From positions 1 to 45,452 of the forward strand of contig JBELMB010000021.1 in the NCBI GenBank assembly GCA_042088665.1: DNA of 45,452 nucleotides, given 5' to 3'. Below, piece by piece: positions 31,679 to 39,711 of this stretch; the first letter of the stretch is position 1; every line of letters starts with the position of its first letter. The notes under the pieces were generated by a model that saw only the letters and a program-made list of their open reading frames with translations, made no database searches and was not told the DNA's origin. A program made the position numbers and the translations under genes. Source of the stretch: JBELMB01 sp042088665 (GTDB lineage: Bacteria; Pseudomonadota; Alphaproteobacteria; Rhodobacterales; Rhodobacteraceae).

Positions 31679-32965
31679 TTACTTTCTCGCGTCGAGGCAA
31701 TCCTCGAGGGTGCGCAGCCCGGTCTTGGGCGCTTGCACCAGCACGGACATGTTGCCCGGCTTGTGCTCGTTGCGGAGCATCTTCGTGTGCGCGCCGGGGA
31801 TCTCGGCCCAGGGGAACACCTCGGACATGCACGGATCGAGACGCCGCTCGATCATCAGGCGGTTGGCAGAGGCGGCCTGCTTGAGGTGCGCGAAGTGCGA
31901 GCCCTGCAGACGCTTCTGGTGCATCCAGGTGTAGCGCACGTCGAAGGTACAGTTGAACCCGGTGGTGCCCGCGCAGATCACGACCATACCGCCCTTCTTG
32001 CAGACCAGGTTCGACACCGGGAAGGTCGACTCGCCCGGGTGTTCGAAGACCATGTCGACGTTCACGCCTTTGCCGGTGATCTCCCAGATCGCCTTGCCAA
32101 AACGCCGCGCTTCCTTGAACCAGGTGTTGTATTCGGGCGTGTTCACCGTCGGCAACTGGCCCCAGCAACTGAAGTCCTTGCGGTTGATGACACCCTTGGC
32201 CCCCATGTCCATGACGAACTGGCGCTTGTCCTCATCCGAGATCACGCCGATCGCATTGGCACCCGCGGTATTCGCCAGCTGGATCGCATAAGATCCCAGA
32301 CCACCAGAGGCGCCCCAGACAAGCACGTTCTGCCCGGGCTTGAGGTCATGCGGCGCGTGACCAAAGAGCATCCGATAGGCCGTCGCGAGGGTCAGCGTGT
32401 AACACGCACTCTCTTCCCACGTCAGATGCTTGGGCCGCGGCATCAGCTGCTGGGCCTGCACCTTGGTGAACTGGCTGAAAGAGCCGTCCGGCGTCTCATA
32501 GCCCCAGATCCGCTGGGTCGACGACATCATCGGGTCGCCGCCATTGCATTCCTCGTCGTTGCCGTCGTCCTGATTGCAGTGGATCACGACCTCGTCGCCC
32601 ACCTTCCAGGTCTTTACGGCAGAGCCGACTTTCCACACGATTCCAGACGCGTCCGAACCGGCGATGTGATAGGGCGCGCCATGTCCGTCAAAAGGGCTGA
32701 TCGGCTGGCCGAGACCGGCCCAGACACCGTTGTAGTTCACGCCCGCGGCCATCACGAGCACCAGCACCTCGTTGCTGTCGATGTCCCATGTGTCGACCAC
32801 TTCCTGTTCAAAGGACTGGTCGGGCTCACCATGGCGTTCGCGGCGGATGGCCCAGGCGTACATCTTTTTCGGCACGTAACCCATCGGGGGCATTTCGCCG
32901 ATCTCATAGAGGTCTTTTTCCGGCGCGTCGTACTGCGCGATGCCCGTTTGCTGGTCCAATGCCAT
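31679..32965 (-). CDS. ccrA: Crotonyl-CoA carboxylase/reductase
   Basis: A 428-aa medium-chain reductase that reductively carboxylates crotonyl-CoA to ethylmalonyl-CoA with NADPH and CO2, the key step of the ethylmalonyl-CoA pathway. Family features: MPPMGYVPKKMYAWAIRRER near the N-terminus, AAGVNYNGVWAGLGQPISPF near 75-95, VLVWGASGGLGSYAIQLA near 215, and VFEHPGESTFPVSN near 310. Two ATGs are adjacent; the second (32965) has AGGAGG five bases upstream and is preferred. It is divergent from ecm, which acts two steps later in the same pathway. Confidence 0.96.
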   Translation of the reverse strand: MALDQQTGIAQYDAPEKDLYEIGEMPPMGYVPKKMYAWAIRRERHGEPDQSFEQEVVDTWDIDSNEVLVLVMAAGVNYNGVWAGLGQPISPFDGHGAPYHIAGSDASGIVWKVGSAVKTWKVGDEVVIHCNQDDGNDEECNGGDPMMSSTQRIWGYETPDGSFSQFTKVQAQQLMPRPKHLTWEESACYTLTLATAYRMLFGHAPHDLKPGQNVLVWGASGGLGSYAIQLANTAGANAIGVISDEDKRQFVMDMGAKGVINRKDFSCWGQLPTVNTPEYNTWFKEARRFGKAIWEITGKGVNVDMVFEHPGESTFPVSNLVCKKGGMVVICAGTTGFNCTFDVRYTWMHQKRLQGSHFAHLKQAASANRLMIERRLDPCMSEVFPWAEIPGAHTKMLRNEHKPGNMSVLVQAPKTGLRTLEDCLDARK

Positions 32966-33063
32966 CATGGCCTCCTGTGTCCCTTGGTGGTCGCATTAAC
33001 GTTTTCGCCCTCTGCACTGCAGAATCGCGGCGTTGACCCTTGGGATACGGATCGCCACGCAAT

Positions 33064-33083
33064 ATTGCAACTGAATTTGCAGG
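33064..33083 (-). promoter_or_regulatory. Candidate ScfR/PccR-type site upstream of ccr
   Basis: ATTGCAAC-TGAA-TTTGCAGG lies about 100 bases before the ccr start. It matches six of eight positions in each half of TTTGCAAA-N4-TTTGCAAA, the motif reported for the short-chain-acyl-CoA regulator PccR of Rhodobacter sphaeroides. A reverse-strand promoter (TTGCCT, 16 bases, TATTGC) overlaps it. Confidence 0.4.
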
Positions 33084-33282
33084 CAATTTTGTAATTTTAT
33101 GACCCCGCACGCGCAGAAACACCTTTGCAGGCGCAGCAATTCGTTAAGATCGCAGGGAGCGTCCGCCGCCGGGGTTGACGGCGGTTGACCGGGGTGTGCC
33201 CGCCGCGCGTCGGTGGCCGCGCCCAAGACCTTGGCCATCCCCGTGGTAAACGGGGCGTCCGGTCCCGCGGCAACAGCAAACA

Positions 33283-33384
33283 GTACAAAACGAGGCGCGT
33301 TTGGTACGGATTGATGCCCGGCCCCCCAGCGCAGGTTGGGGCCCGGCGGCCATCAATCGGTACAAAACAGGGCCTGTTTGGTAC
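33283..33384. repeat. Two 25-bp palindromes and a larger inverted repeat between ccr and ecm
   Basis: The ccr-ecm gap (32966-33729, 764 bp) has no recognisable gene. P1 (33283-33307) and P2 (33360-33384) each have arms of type GTACAAAAC...GTTTGGTAC around one central base. P1 pairs at 10 of 12 positions (CGAG/CGCG inside), P2 at 11 of 12 (CAGG/CCTG inside), so the two inner bases changed together on both sides. P2 repeats P1 at a 77-bp offset, and each is followed by ATTGAT. In addition 33299-33316 and 33351-33368 are inverted copies (16 of 18), so the whole block can extrude as one cruciform. Confidence 0.85.
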
Positions 33385-33610
33385 ATATTGATCCCCACGC
33401 CTGCGGTTAACGAAACCATGGGTTTTGTTAGGATCCGCGCGCAACAGCGCGGCCTCACATCTGGGGCCGGAGCCGCCACAGCCGTCATGGCCCCACCATG
33501 GCGTCGGACCCTGCGGCCACGGCGCCCCCACCCTTGTACAGTTTGCATGGCCCCCCGCGCCGGGTGGCAAGGCGGGCGCCGCCTGCTTTCCAACGCCGCA
33601 ACGCAGCGAA

Positions 33611-33654
33611 TTGACAGCGACAGATTGTTTCGCATACACCATCACAAACGAAAC
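33611..33654 (+). promoter_or_regulatory. Candidate ecm promoter with overlapping inverted repeat
   Basis: A consensus -35 TTGACA (33611-33616) is followed after 16 bases by CATACA (33633-33638), about 90 bases before the ecm ATG. GTTTCG (33627-33632) and CGAAAC (33649-33654) flank the -10 and could be an operator. A second small repeat, TCGCGA-CAAA-TCGCGA, lies at 33675-33690 in the leader. Confidence 0.45.
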
Positions 33655-33729
33655 ATGATTGCTGTGATTGAGTCTCGCGACAAATCGCGATCAAACATCC
33701 CCGCGGCAGCGCAGACAAAGGAACTTTTG

Positions 33730-35793
33730 ATGACCGAGACCCAGAAGGACCGCCCGTCCCCCGAGGCCGCTCGCCAAGCCGACCGGCAGCCTAGCGAGGC
33801 CGCTCGCCAAGCCGACCGGCAGCCTAGCGAGGCCGCTCGCCAAGCCGACCGGCCGTGGCTCATCCGGACCTACGCAGGACATTCCACCGCGGAAAAGTCG
33901 AACGCGCTCTATCGTGGCAATCTTGCCAAGGGACAGACCGGGCTTTCCGTGGCCTTCGACCTGCCGACCCAGACCGGATATGACAGCGACCACATCCTCG
34001 CCCGGGGCGAAGTCGGCAAGGTCGGCGTCCCGGTCAGCCATCTGGGTGACATGCGCACCCTGTTTCAGGACATCCCTCTGGAACAGATGAACACCTCCAT
34101 GACGATCAACGCGACCGCCCCTTGGCTGCTGTCGCTCTACATCGCCGTGGCCGAGGAACAGGGCGCGGATGTCTCGAAGCTGCAAGGCACGGTGCAGAAC
34201 GACCTCATCAAGGAGTACCTGTCGCGCGGGACATACATCTGCCCGCCCAAGCCCAGCCTGAAGATGATCGGCGACGTGGCAGAATATTGCTACAAGCATG
34301 TGCCGAAATGGAACCCGATGAACGTCTGTTCCTACCACCTGCAAGAGGCGGGGGCGACACCGGAACAGGAACTGGCCTTTGCGCTGGCGACCGCGATTGC
34401 CGTTCTGGACGAGCTGCAGCCGCGGGTTGATCCGGCAGATTTCCCGGCCCTGTGCGGGCGGATCTCGTTCTTTGTGAACGCGGGCATCCGCTTTGTCACC
34501 GAGATGTGCAAGATGCGCGCCTTTGTCGATCTCTGGGATGAGATCCTGATGGAGCGTTATGGCGTCGAGGACCCGAAATTCCGGCGTTTCCGCTATGGCG
34601 TGCAAGTGAATTCACTGGGTCTGACGGAGCAGCAGCCAGAGAACAATGTCTATCGGATCCTGATCGAGATGCTGGCCGTGACGTTGTCGAAGAAGGCGCG
34701 CGCACGTGCGGTGCAACTGCCCGCATGGAACGAGGCGCTTGGCTTGCCGCGGCCATGGGACCAGCAGTGGTCGATGCGGATGCAGCAGATCATGGCCTTT
34801 GAGACCGATCTGTTGGAATACGCCGATCTGTTTGACGGCAACCCGGCGGTGGACGCCAAGGTCGAGGAACTGAAAGCCGGCGCGCGGTCCGAGTTGGCCA
34901 ATATCGGCGCCATGCAGGGCGCGATCGGCGCGATCGACTATATGAAGGCGCGCCTCGTCGAGAGCAACGCGGACCGGGTCGGTCGGATCGAACGCGAAGA
35001 GACGGTGGTCGTCGGCGTGAACAAATATGTCGAGAGCGAGCCGTCGCCGCTGGTGGGCGAGGACGGTGGCATCATGGTGGTGGATCCGGCGGTGGAGCAG
35101 GACCAGGTCGCGCGCCTGAACGCATGGCGCGCGGCACGGGACGGGGCGGCGGCTTTGGCCGCGCTGGCAGATCTGCGGGCGGCGGCACGGGCGGGCGAGA
35201 ACGTCATGCCCGCCTCCATTGCCTGCGCGAGGGCCGGCGTGACCACGGGCGAATGGGCGGGCGAGATGCGCGCCGTTCACGGTGAGTACCGCGGGCCGAC
35301 GGGTGTCAGCCGCGCGGTGTCGAACAAGACCGAAGGGCTGGATGATCTGCGCGGCGCTGTTGACGCGGTGTCGGACAGGTTGGGGCGTCGTTTGCGGTTT
35401 CTCGTGGGCAAGCCGGGGCTGGACGGGCATTCCAACGGCGCCGAGCAGATCGCCTTTCGCGCCCGGGATTGCGGGATGGAGATCGACTACGAGGGCATCC
35501 GCCTGACGCCCGAGCAGATCGTGACCGCGGCGCAGGATGGCGCGCATGTGGTGGGGCTGTCGATCCTGTCGGGCAGTCACATTCCGCTGGTCGAAGACGT
35601 GATGGCGCGGATGCAGGAGGCCGGGCTGGGCCATGTGCCGGTGATCGTCGGCGGGATCATCCCGGAGGATGACGCGGCACGGCTGACCGCCATGGGTGTG
35701 GCGCGCATCTACACGCCAAAGGATTTCGAGCTCAATACGATCATGGCGGACATTGTGACCCTCGCGGATCCGCAATCGGTCGCGGCTGAATAG
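33730..35793 (+). CDS. ecm: Ethylmalonyl-CoA mutase (coenzyme B12-dependent)
   Basis: 687 aa. The catalytic TIM barrel starts at PWLIRTYAGHSTAEKSNALY (about residue 42) and includes GLSVAFDLPTQTGYDSDH. The C-terminal cobalamin domain carries the base-off motif DGHSNG (565-570, within GKPGLDGHSNGAEQIA) and the later GLSILSGSH and VIVGGIIPEDD. It isomerises ethylmalonyl-CoA to methylsuccinyl-CoA. The pairing with ccr favours Ecm over methylmalonyl-CoA mutase. The N-terminus is extended by nearly three copies of an 11-residue unit before PWLIRT. AAAGGAA precedes the ATG. A hairpin terminator follows. Confidence 0.94.
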   Translation: MTETQKDRPSPEAARQADRQPSEAARQADRQPSEAARQADRPWLIRTYAGHSTAEKSNALYRGNLAKGQTGLSVAFDLPTQTGYDSDHILARGEVGKVGVPVSHLGDMRTLFQDIPLEQMNTSMTINATAPWLLSLYIAVAEEQGADVSKLQGTVQNDLIKEYLSRGTYICPPKPSLKMIGDVAEYCYKHVPKWNPMNVCSYHLQEAGATPEQELAFALATAIAVLDELQPRVDPADFPALCGRISFFVNAGIRFVTEMCKMRAFVDLWDEILMERYGVEDPKFRRFRYGVQVNSLGLTEQQPENNVYRILIEMLAVTLSKKARARAVQLPAWNEALGLPRPWDQQWSMRMQQIMAFETDLLEYADLFDGNPAVDAKVEELKAGARSELANIGAMQGAIGAIDYMKARLVESNADRVGRIEREETVVVGVNKYVESEPSPLVGEDGGIMVVDPAVEQDQVARLNAWRAARDGAAALAALADLRAAARAGENVMPASIACARAGVTTGEWAGEMRAVHGEYRGPTGVSRAVSNKTEGLDDLRGAVDAVSDRLGRRLRFLVGKPGLDGHSNGAEQIAFRARDCGMEIDYEGIRLTPEQIVTAAQDGAHVVGLSILSGSHIPLVEDVMARMQEAGLGHVPVIVGGIIPEDDAARLTAMGVARIYTPKDFELNTIMADIVTLADPQSVAAE
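33763..33852 (+). repeat. 33-bp in-frame tandem repeat at the start of ecm
   Basis: Units begin at 33763, 33796 and 33829. The first two are identical over 33 bases and the third over its 24 bases before it diverges at 33853. They encode EAARQADRQPS, EAARQADRQPS and EAARQADR. Exact identity at DNA level, including codons, indicates recent slippage duplication rather than an old protein repeat. Confidence 0.95.
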
Positions 35794-35819
35794 AGCGTTT
35801 TATCCGATCGCTCAAGAAT

Positions 35820-35848
35820 GGCCGCGCCCCGCAAGCGCGGCCTTTTTT
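35820..35848 (+). terminator. Rho-independent terminator of ecm
   Basis: GGCCGCG (35820-35826), loop CCCCGCAAG, CGCGGCC (35836-35842) followed by six T residues. It lies 26 bases after the ecm stop. A second smaller hairpin, GAGCG...CGCTC (35793-35813), sits between stop and terminator and contains TTATCCGATCGCTCAAGAA, similar to the elements at 37639 and 45418. Confidence 0.9.
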
Positions 35849-36034
35849 GTTGTGTCCAACGCCAAAGAGCAGCATCCTGCATTCAAAACCGAATTCCTTT
35901 CGATCGCAAAAACACATCTTGCTTCGCATCTTAATTGAAGATGCTTTGCGTTACGGAACCTTGAAAATCTTATGCTAATTAGCGTCAATCCGCGCAAGAT
36001 TCGGAAAAAACCCTCGCGCAAGTCAGGTTTTCCG

Positions 36035-36050
36035 TTAATGGTTCGTTAAC
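36035..36050 (+). promoter_or_regulatory. CtrA-binding box upstream of the H-NS-like gene
   Basis: TTAATGGTTCGTTAAC, a perfect TTAA-N7-TTAAC full site, lies 80 bases before the ATG at 36131, in the usual position for CtrA activation. The spacer differs by one base from that of the luxR-side box. The 337-bp gap (35794-36130) also holds GCATCTT-AATTG-AAGATGC at about 35927-35945 and is AT-richer than its surroundings; no gene is seen in it. Confidence 0.7.
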
Positions 36051-36130
36051 TGGCACGATTTAATGTCTTGCAGTATCCAAAAAAATGAACAAGACACTGT
36101 CCACACTACAGAGCAGAAGGGAGTAGAAAG

Positions 36131-36439
36131 ATGACCATCGATTTGGAATCTCTTTCGCGTGATGAATTGAGCAAATTGATCACGGATGCGCAGAAAGCCT
36201 TGAAGACCTTGGAATCGCGCCGCATGGCCGAAGCCAAACGCGCCGCCGAAATGGCTGCAAAAGAATTCGGTTTCTCACTCGAGGACGTGCTGACAGCCGG
36301 CAGCAACAACAGCAAGGGCGCGCCGAAATATGCGAATCCGGCTGACCCGAGCCAGACCTGGACCGGCCGCGGCCGCAAGCCCAACTGGCTGATCGACGCG
36401 ATGGACGCGGGCAAGTCGCTCGAAGATCTGGCGCTCTGA
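36131..36439 (+). CDS. H-NS family nucleoid protein (HvrA/Spb type)
   Basis: 102 aa. N-terminal coiled-coil oligomerisation helix (about 5-50, LSRDELSKLITDAQKALKTL), a flexible linker, and a C-terminal DNA-binding domain with PSQTWTGRGRKPNWL, the conserved TWTGRGR(K/R)P loop. Family members in Rhodobacter (HvrA, Spb) silence AT-rich DNA or adjust photosynthesis and nitrogen genes. The AGAAGGGAG site precedes the ATG. The gene has its own AT-rich promoter region with a CtrA box. deoD begins 13 bases after it. Confidence 0.93.
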   Translation: MTIDLESLSRDELSKLITDAQKALKTLESRRMAEAKRAAEMAAKEFGFSLEDVLTAGSNNSKGAPKYANPADPSQTWTGRGRKPNWLIDAMDAGKSLEDLAL

Positions 36440-36452
36440 CAAGGCCAGTTGA

Positions 36453-37163
36453 ATGACCGTCCATATCGGCGCAACCGTCGGCGAGATCGCCGAAACCGTA
36501 TTGATGCCCGGCGACCCGTTGCGCGCCGAATGGGCGGCATTGACCTTCCTTGAGGGGGCGACCTGTGTAAACCGTGTGCGCGGCATGCTGGGCTACACAG
36601 GCACTTGGCGCGGGCAACGCGTAACCATTCAAGGCTCAGGCATGGGCATGCCCAGCCTGTCGATCTATGCCAATGAATTGCTGAAGGACTATGGCGCAAA
36701 GACCCTGATCCGTATCGGATCCTGCGGGGCCATGCAGCCACAAATAAAACTGCGCGATGTCATCATCGCCATGACGGCGTCGACGCTATCGACACCCTCG
36801 CGCGGCATTTTTCGGGAACTCAACTTTGCACCATGCGCGGACTATGCCTTGCTTGAGCGTGCCGTTTCGGCGGCGCGGGGCAAGGAGATCGGATGCCACG
36901 TCGGCGGCATCTATTCCTCTGACGTTTTTTACGACGAGCGCCCGGATCTGAACGAACAAATGGTTCGGCATGGCATCCTCGGCGTGGAAATGGAAGCGGC
37001 AGAACTATACACGCTCGCGGCGCGGTACGGGGCTCGGGCCTTGGCGGTCATGACCGTTTCGGACCATTTGTTGACGCAAGAGGCCTTGCCCTCCGCGGAT
37101 CGCGAACGCAGTTTTGGTGACATGGTCGAGATTGCACTGACCGCGGCATTTCCCGACTACTGA
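36453..37163 (+). CDS. deoD: Purine-nucleoside phosphorylase, DeoD type
   Basis: 236 aa, the length of hexameric DeoD phosphorylases. Motifs: VLMPGDPLRAEW (phosphate-binding GDP..R), VTIQGSGMGMPSLSIY, IRIGSCGAM, HGILGVEMEAAELY (purine/ribose Glu) and VMTVSDHL (catalytic Asp). It cleaves purine nucleosides with phosphate for salvage. It lies 13 bases behind the H-NS-like gene with a weak ribosome-binding site (AAGG), so coupled expression is likely; the pairing has no evident functional reason. Confidence 0.95.
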   Translation: MTVHIGATVGEIAETVLMPGDPLRAEWAALTFLEGATCVNRVRGMLGYTGTWRGQRVTIQGSGMGMPSLSIYANELLKDYGAKTLIRIGSCGAMQPQIKLRDVIIAMTASTLSTPSRGIFRELNFAPCADYALLERAVSAARGKEIGCHVGGIYSSDVFYDERPDLNEQMVRHGILGVEMEAAELYTLAARYGARALAVMTVSDHLLTQEALPSADRERSFGDMVEIALTAAFPDY

Positions 37164-37767
37164 CCCGTTTTCATCAGGCGGTTTGCGAGATAGTGGCACG
37201 CCATGCGTTACACTATCACCTATACTTTCGGTCATGTTCTGCCAATTGGCGTGTAATTTCTCACGCTGAAATCGGCTCTTTTTCACCCGTTTGAAACAGC
37301 GGGTTCCATCTGGATTTCCGATCCTGACAGGAGGTGCGGTTTTCGCACGGAAAGCATCGTGCCCGCCTTGCGAATTGGACATCCTCCACGGATTGACCAG
37401 CGCCTTGATGGGGATCGGTCCACTTGGGAATAATAAGAACGAAAAACGAACATATCAATCTGGACAGGGATCGGCTCGTGCCCGAGATTCTGAACTTCCG
37501 AGGCTCGGTTCTGACCCGTTTTGTTATTCCGGCACCGGGTCTGCCGATCCTGCCCTTGTGACGGAGCCCGCCTTCTTCAGCGGGTCCCGACCACTTCTGC
37601 AGTCATTTGACCGATCTTCGGTCTGCGTAAACCTTTCCTTATCCGAATCGCCCAAGGATAAAGGGCGGTAGGGAGAGGGATGCAGCGGCTTTGGTCCAGC
37701 ACTGCGGGCCGTGCCATGCTGGTGTGTCGTCGCACCTGTCGGCATCCACCTGCCCTATCTGGAGCCC
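37164..37767. other. 604-bp gap with several inverted repeats and a dispersed element
   Basis: No convincing gene. The frame open at 37291-37671 shows no recognisable domain and no signal. Visible structures: GATAGTG (37189-37195) with CACTATC (37211-37217) after deoD, GCGTG-N8-CACGC near 37251, GACCGA-TCT-TCGGTC near 37610, and a 35-base element at 37639-37673 that recurs at the right end of the window. The region is less GC-rich than its neighbours. Confidence 0.5.
37639..37673 (+). repeat. 35-bp dispersed element, copy 1
   Basis: Starts TTATCCGAATCGC and ends AAAGGGCGGTAGGG. It matches 45418-45452 at 31 of 35 positions; all four differences fall in the eight middle bases. Here TTATCC and GGATAA can pair as a small hairpin. 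A shorter relative lies at 35800-35821. Confidence 0.75.
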
Positions 37768-38640
37768 TCATGTTTCAGGCAGAACAGTCCCGTGGCTGCG
37801 ATCGTATACGTTTGTTTTCGGACTTTCCCAGCCAGACAACCGTTCCGGCGGCGGTGTCAGCACCTCGACCAGCAAAGGCAGGCAAGGCGCCACATCGGAC
37901 GTATGCTCGGCCCCGCAATCGCCCCCCGGACAGGCGCTGAGCGCGCCCAACAGGTCAATTTCCGCGAAACAAGTGAGAAAATCCCCCTTTCGCGCCGGGC
38001 TCGCCTTCATGAAGTATTGCCCCGTGTCCCTCGTGAAACCGGTGCACATGAAGACATTCAGCACGTCATGCACCTGCTCTTCTGCCATCACGAGCGGCAG
38101 GTCACGGGCCTCTGATACGGCGCGTGTCAGGTTTGAGTGGCAGCAATGATGATAGCTGACGTCCCGCAACAATTGCCCGGTGTAGGGATCACAACGCGTG
38201 CCGATCACATCGTGAACCGATCCCCCCCAGGGGTCGATGCCGTACCAGTCGAGGCTGTCACGGACCACGGTCGCCATCGGGCGCAGGTTCGGGAAGCTAG
38301 ACCAGAGCCTGTCCCCCACGGTCACATGGGTGCCGTGAATGGCGCGCGTCTTGCCGGAGTAAAAACGCTCTGACAGATCATGCGCGGACCACAGGTTCAG
38401 GTCGCCAACCTGGCTGCCTTCCGGGCAGGAGATGCGAAAGAAGCTGCCTGCCGGCACGGTGAAGGTCCGCGCATCTCTGGCAGGCACAAGTACAGAGGCG
38501 GTCACATCGGCCTCTTCCAATGCGGCCCGGTAGAGAGGCAGATCCGCGGGCGGCAGGCTATCGGTCGGGTAACAGATCACCGGTGCCACCGCGCGGCGTG
38601 CATCGGCGTCATCGGGTCCGGTGGGGCGCATATCGCTCAT
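37768..38640 (-). CDS. DUF1989 (urea carboxylase-associated) family protein
   Basis: 290 aa. Contains the family's VPAGSFFRISCPEGSQVGDL region, a DTYDP-like WGGSVHDVIGTRCDPYTG, and DVSYHHCCHSNLTRAV with clustered His/Cys that suggests metal binding. DUF1989 proteins accompany urea carboxylase and guanidine-degrading genes in many bacteria; no such enzyme is next door here, so its job is open. The ATG at 38640 shares its first base with the TGA of the upstream gene (TGATG), indicating coupled translation with the 238-aa protein. Confidence 0.82.
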   Translation of the reverse strand: MSDMRPTGPDDADARRAVAPVICYPTDSLPPADLPLYRAALEEADVTASVLVPARDARTFTVPAGSFFRISCPEGSQVGDLNLWSAHDLSERFYSGKTRAIHGTHVTVGDRLWSSFPNLRPMATVVRDSLDWYGIDPWGGSVHDVIGTRCDPYTGQLLRDVSYHHCCHSNLTRAVSEARDLPLVMAEEQVHDVLNVFMCTGFTRDTGQYFMKASPARKGDFLTCFAEIDLLGALSACPGGDCGAEHTSDVAPCLPLLVEVLTPPPERLSGWESPKTNVYDRSHGTVLPET

Positions 38641-39356
38641 CAAGTGCCTTCTTTTGCGTGTTTTCTGTGCCAGGCCTTGGCATAGGCAGCAGCGGATTTG
38701 CCCTGCGCCGCCTGTCGCGCGGCCGTTTCATGAGGGGTCTCGGCCCGGATTTCGGCCTCTGGCGGAGCATCCGCGCGCTTCATCGGGATGACTTGTGCGA
38801 TCGGTGTACCAGCGGGCAGCAGCCAGCTTTCGGCCTGTGTGGTCCAGAGAAAGGGGATTTTGAACGACGTTTGCAGGCTGTCGCAATCGACCACGGCGCC
38901 GAAGGTCCGGAATGGCAAGTCGGCGTGGTTGATCGGGTGCAGAACGGCGGCGGAATAGCCTGACGGCAGCACGATGCGCCAAGGGTTGAGGAAGGCGAGC
39001 GGCAGGGCCCCGTCGAAGGGCGGGGCCTCACCCCCGAGTTGCCGGGGATGCAGGAGCGTGATCGGCGGTTCGGGCACGCCATCGGCCCAGTGGAACATCA
39101 ACTGGCCCTGCGGGTCGCGCGACATGGCGATATCGAAGGGCAAGGGCAACATCCAGCCCAGCGCAAAAGCGTCCGCCATGGGCAGACAGGCGCGCGCGGT
39201 TCTTCCCGGGTTGCCCTGCGCGTCCGGCGTGCCAAGATCGATGGGCAGGTCGCGATACCATTGCGGCACCTGCTCTGCCGCTGGTTTGGGGTGTGGGATG
39301 TGCCCGGCGTACACCGGCGGGCAGAGAAACGTCAGATCGCTCAGGGCAGCCCCCAT
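38640..39356 (-). CDS. Uncharacterised protein, translationally coupled to the DUF1989 gene
   Basis: 238 aa from ATG 39356 (MGAALSDLTFLCPPVYAGHI); an upstream TTG in the same frame is less likely. Features: HPKPAAEQVPQWYRDLPI early, a central NPWRIVLPSGYSAAVLHPIN, and a later WLLPAGTPIAQVIPMKR, which resembles the ending of DUF6065-like proteins (weak recollection). It is soluble with a charged Ala/Lys C-terminal helix. It forms a two-gene unit with the DUF1989 protein, so a shared small-molecule function is inferred. Confidence 0.65.
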   Translation of the reverse strand: MGAALSDLTFLCPPVYAGHIPHPKPAAEQVPQWYRDLPIDLGTPDAQGNPGRTARACLPMADAFALGWMLPLPFDIAMSRDPQGQLMFHWADGVPEPPITLLHPRQLGGEAPPFDGALPLAFLNPWRIVLPSGYSAAVLHPINHADLPFRTFGAVVDCDSLQTSFKIPFLWTTQAESWLLPAGTPIAQVIPMKRADAPPEAEIRAETPHETAARQAAQGKSAAAYAKAWHRKHAKEGT

Positions 39357-39611
39357 CGGGTGCGCGCGCCGTCGTGGCCCGCGGGGGACAGTCAACTGCC
39401 ATGCGCCTTGAGATGCAACCCCGGCGGTCAGGGTACCATGTTTTGGGGTTTGGGTCAGGGGGGTCGCGTGGTGAGGGCGCGCGGTCGGGTGCGCCTCGGC
39501 GCATATTGCCGCGTGGGACGCCTCCGGCAGGAGTATTTTTGAAACAGAGAAACAGGCGGGGTGTTTGGTGGGAGGCTGGCGGCCCGGTTGGTTTCGTTCG
39601 GGATGCAGGCA
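39357..39611. other. Intergenic stretch with a GCCTCCGGC-type element
   Basis: Between the coupled gene pair and the sdhB terminator. Near 39518-39547 is GACGCCTCCGGCAGGAGTAT followed by TTTTGAAACAG. CTCCGGCAGGAG can pair and a T-run follows. I recall similar CCTCCGGCGGGAG-ATTT sequences as frequent 3'-end elements in Rhodobacteraceae, but cannot verify that here. No gene is seen. Confidence 0.45.
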
Positions 39612-39612
39612 A

Positions 39613-39646
39613 GAAAAAGCGCGCCCGGCTGAGCCATGGGCGCGCT
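39613..39646 (-). terminator. Rho-independent terminator of the sdh operon
   Basis: On the reverse strand AGCGCGCCC, an 11-base loop, and GGGCGCGCT are followed by a T-run (TTTTC). The 9-bp stem is perfect. It lies about 65 bases past the sdhB stop codon and closes the operon. Confidence 0.88.
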
Positions 39647-39711
39647 ATCTTGTTGCTTTTCCGTGGCGCCGCGACCGGGTCAGGTGGGGTGCGGCCGCGG
39701 GCGCTGCGGTC

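Noticed and set aside
33283..33384. Two palindromic repeats as a minimal CRISPR
   Set aside because: Only two units, no cas genes, and the spacer-like interval pairs with itself as part of a larger inverted repeat.
33144..33645. Reverse ORFs of 160-180 aa in the ccr-ecm gap
   Set aside because: They cross the palindromes and promoter region, lack ribosome-binding sites and have no recognisable domain.
37291..37671. 126-aa forward ORF after deoD
   Set aside because: No signal, domain or convincing start; it runs through inverted repeats and the 35-bp element.
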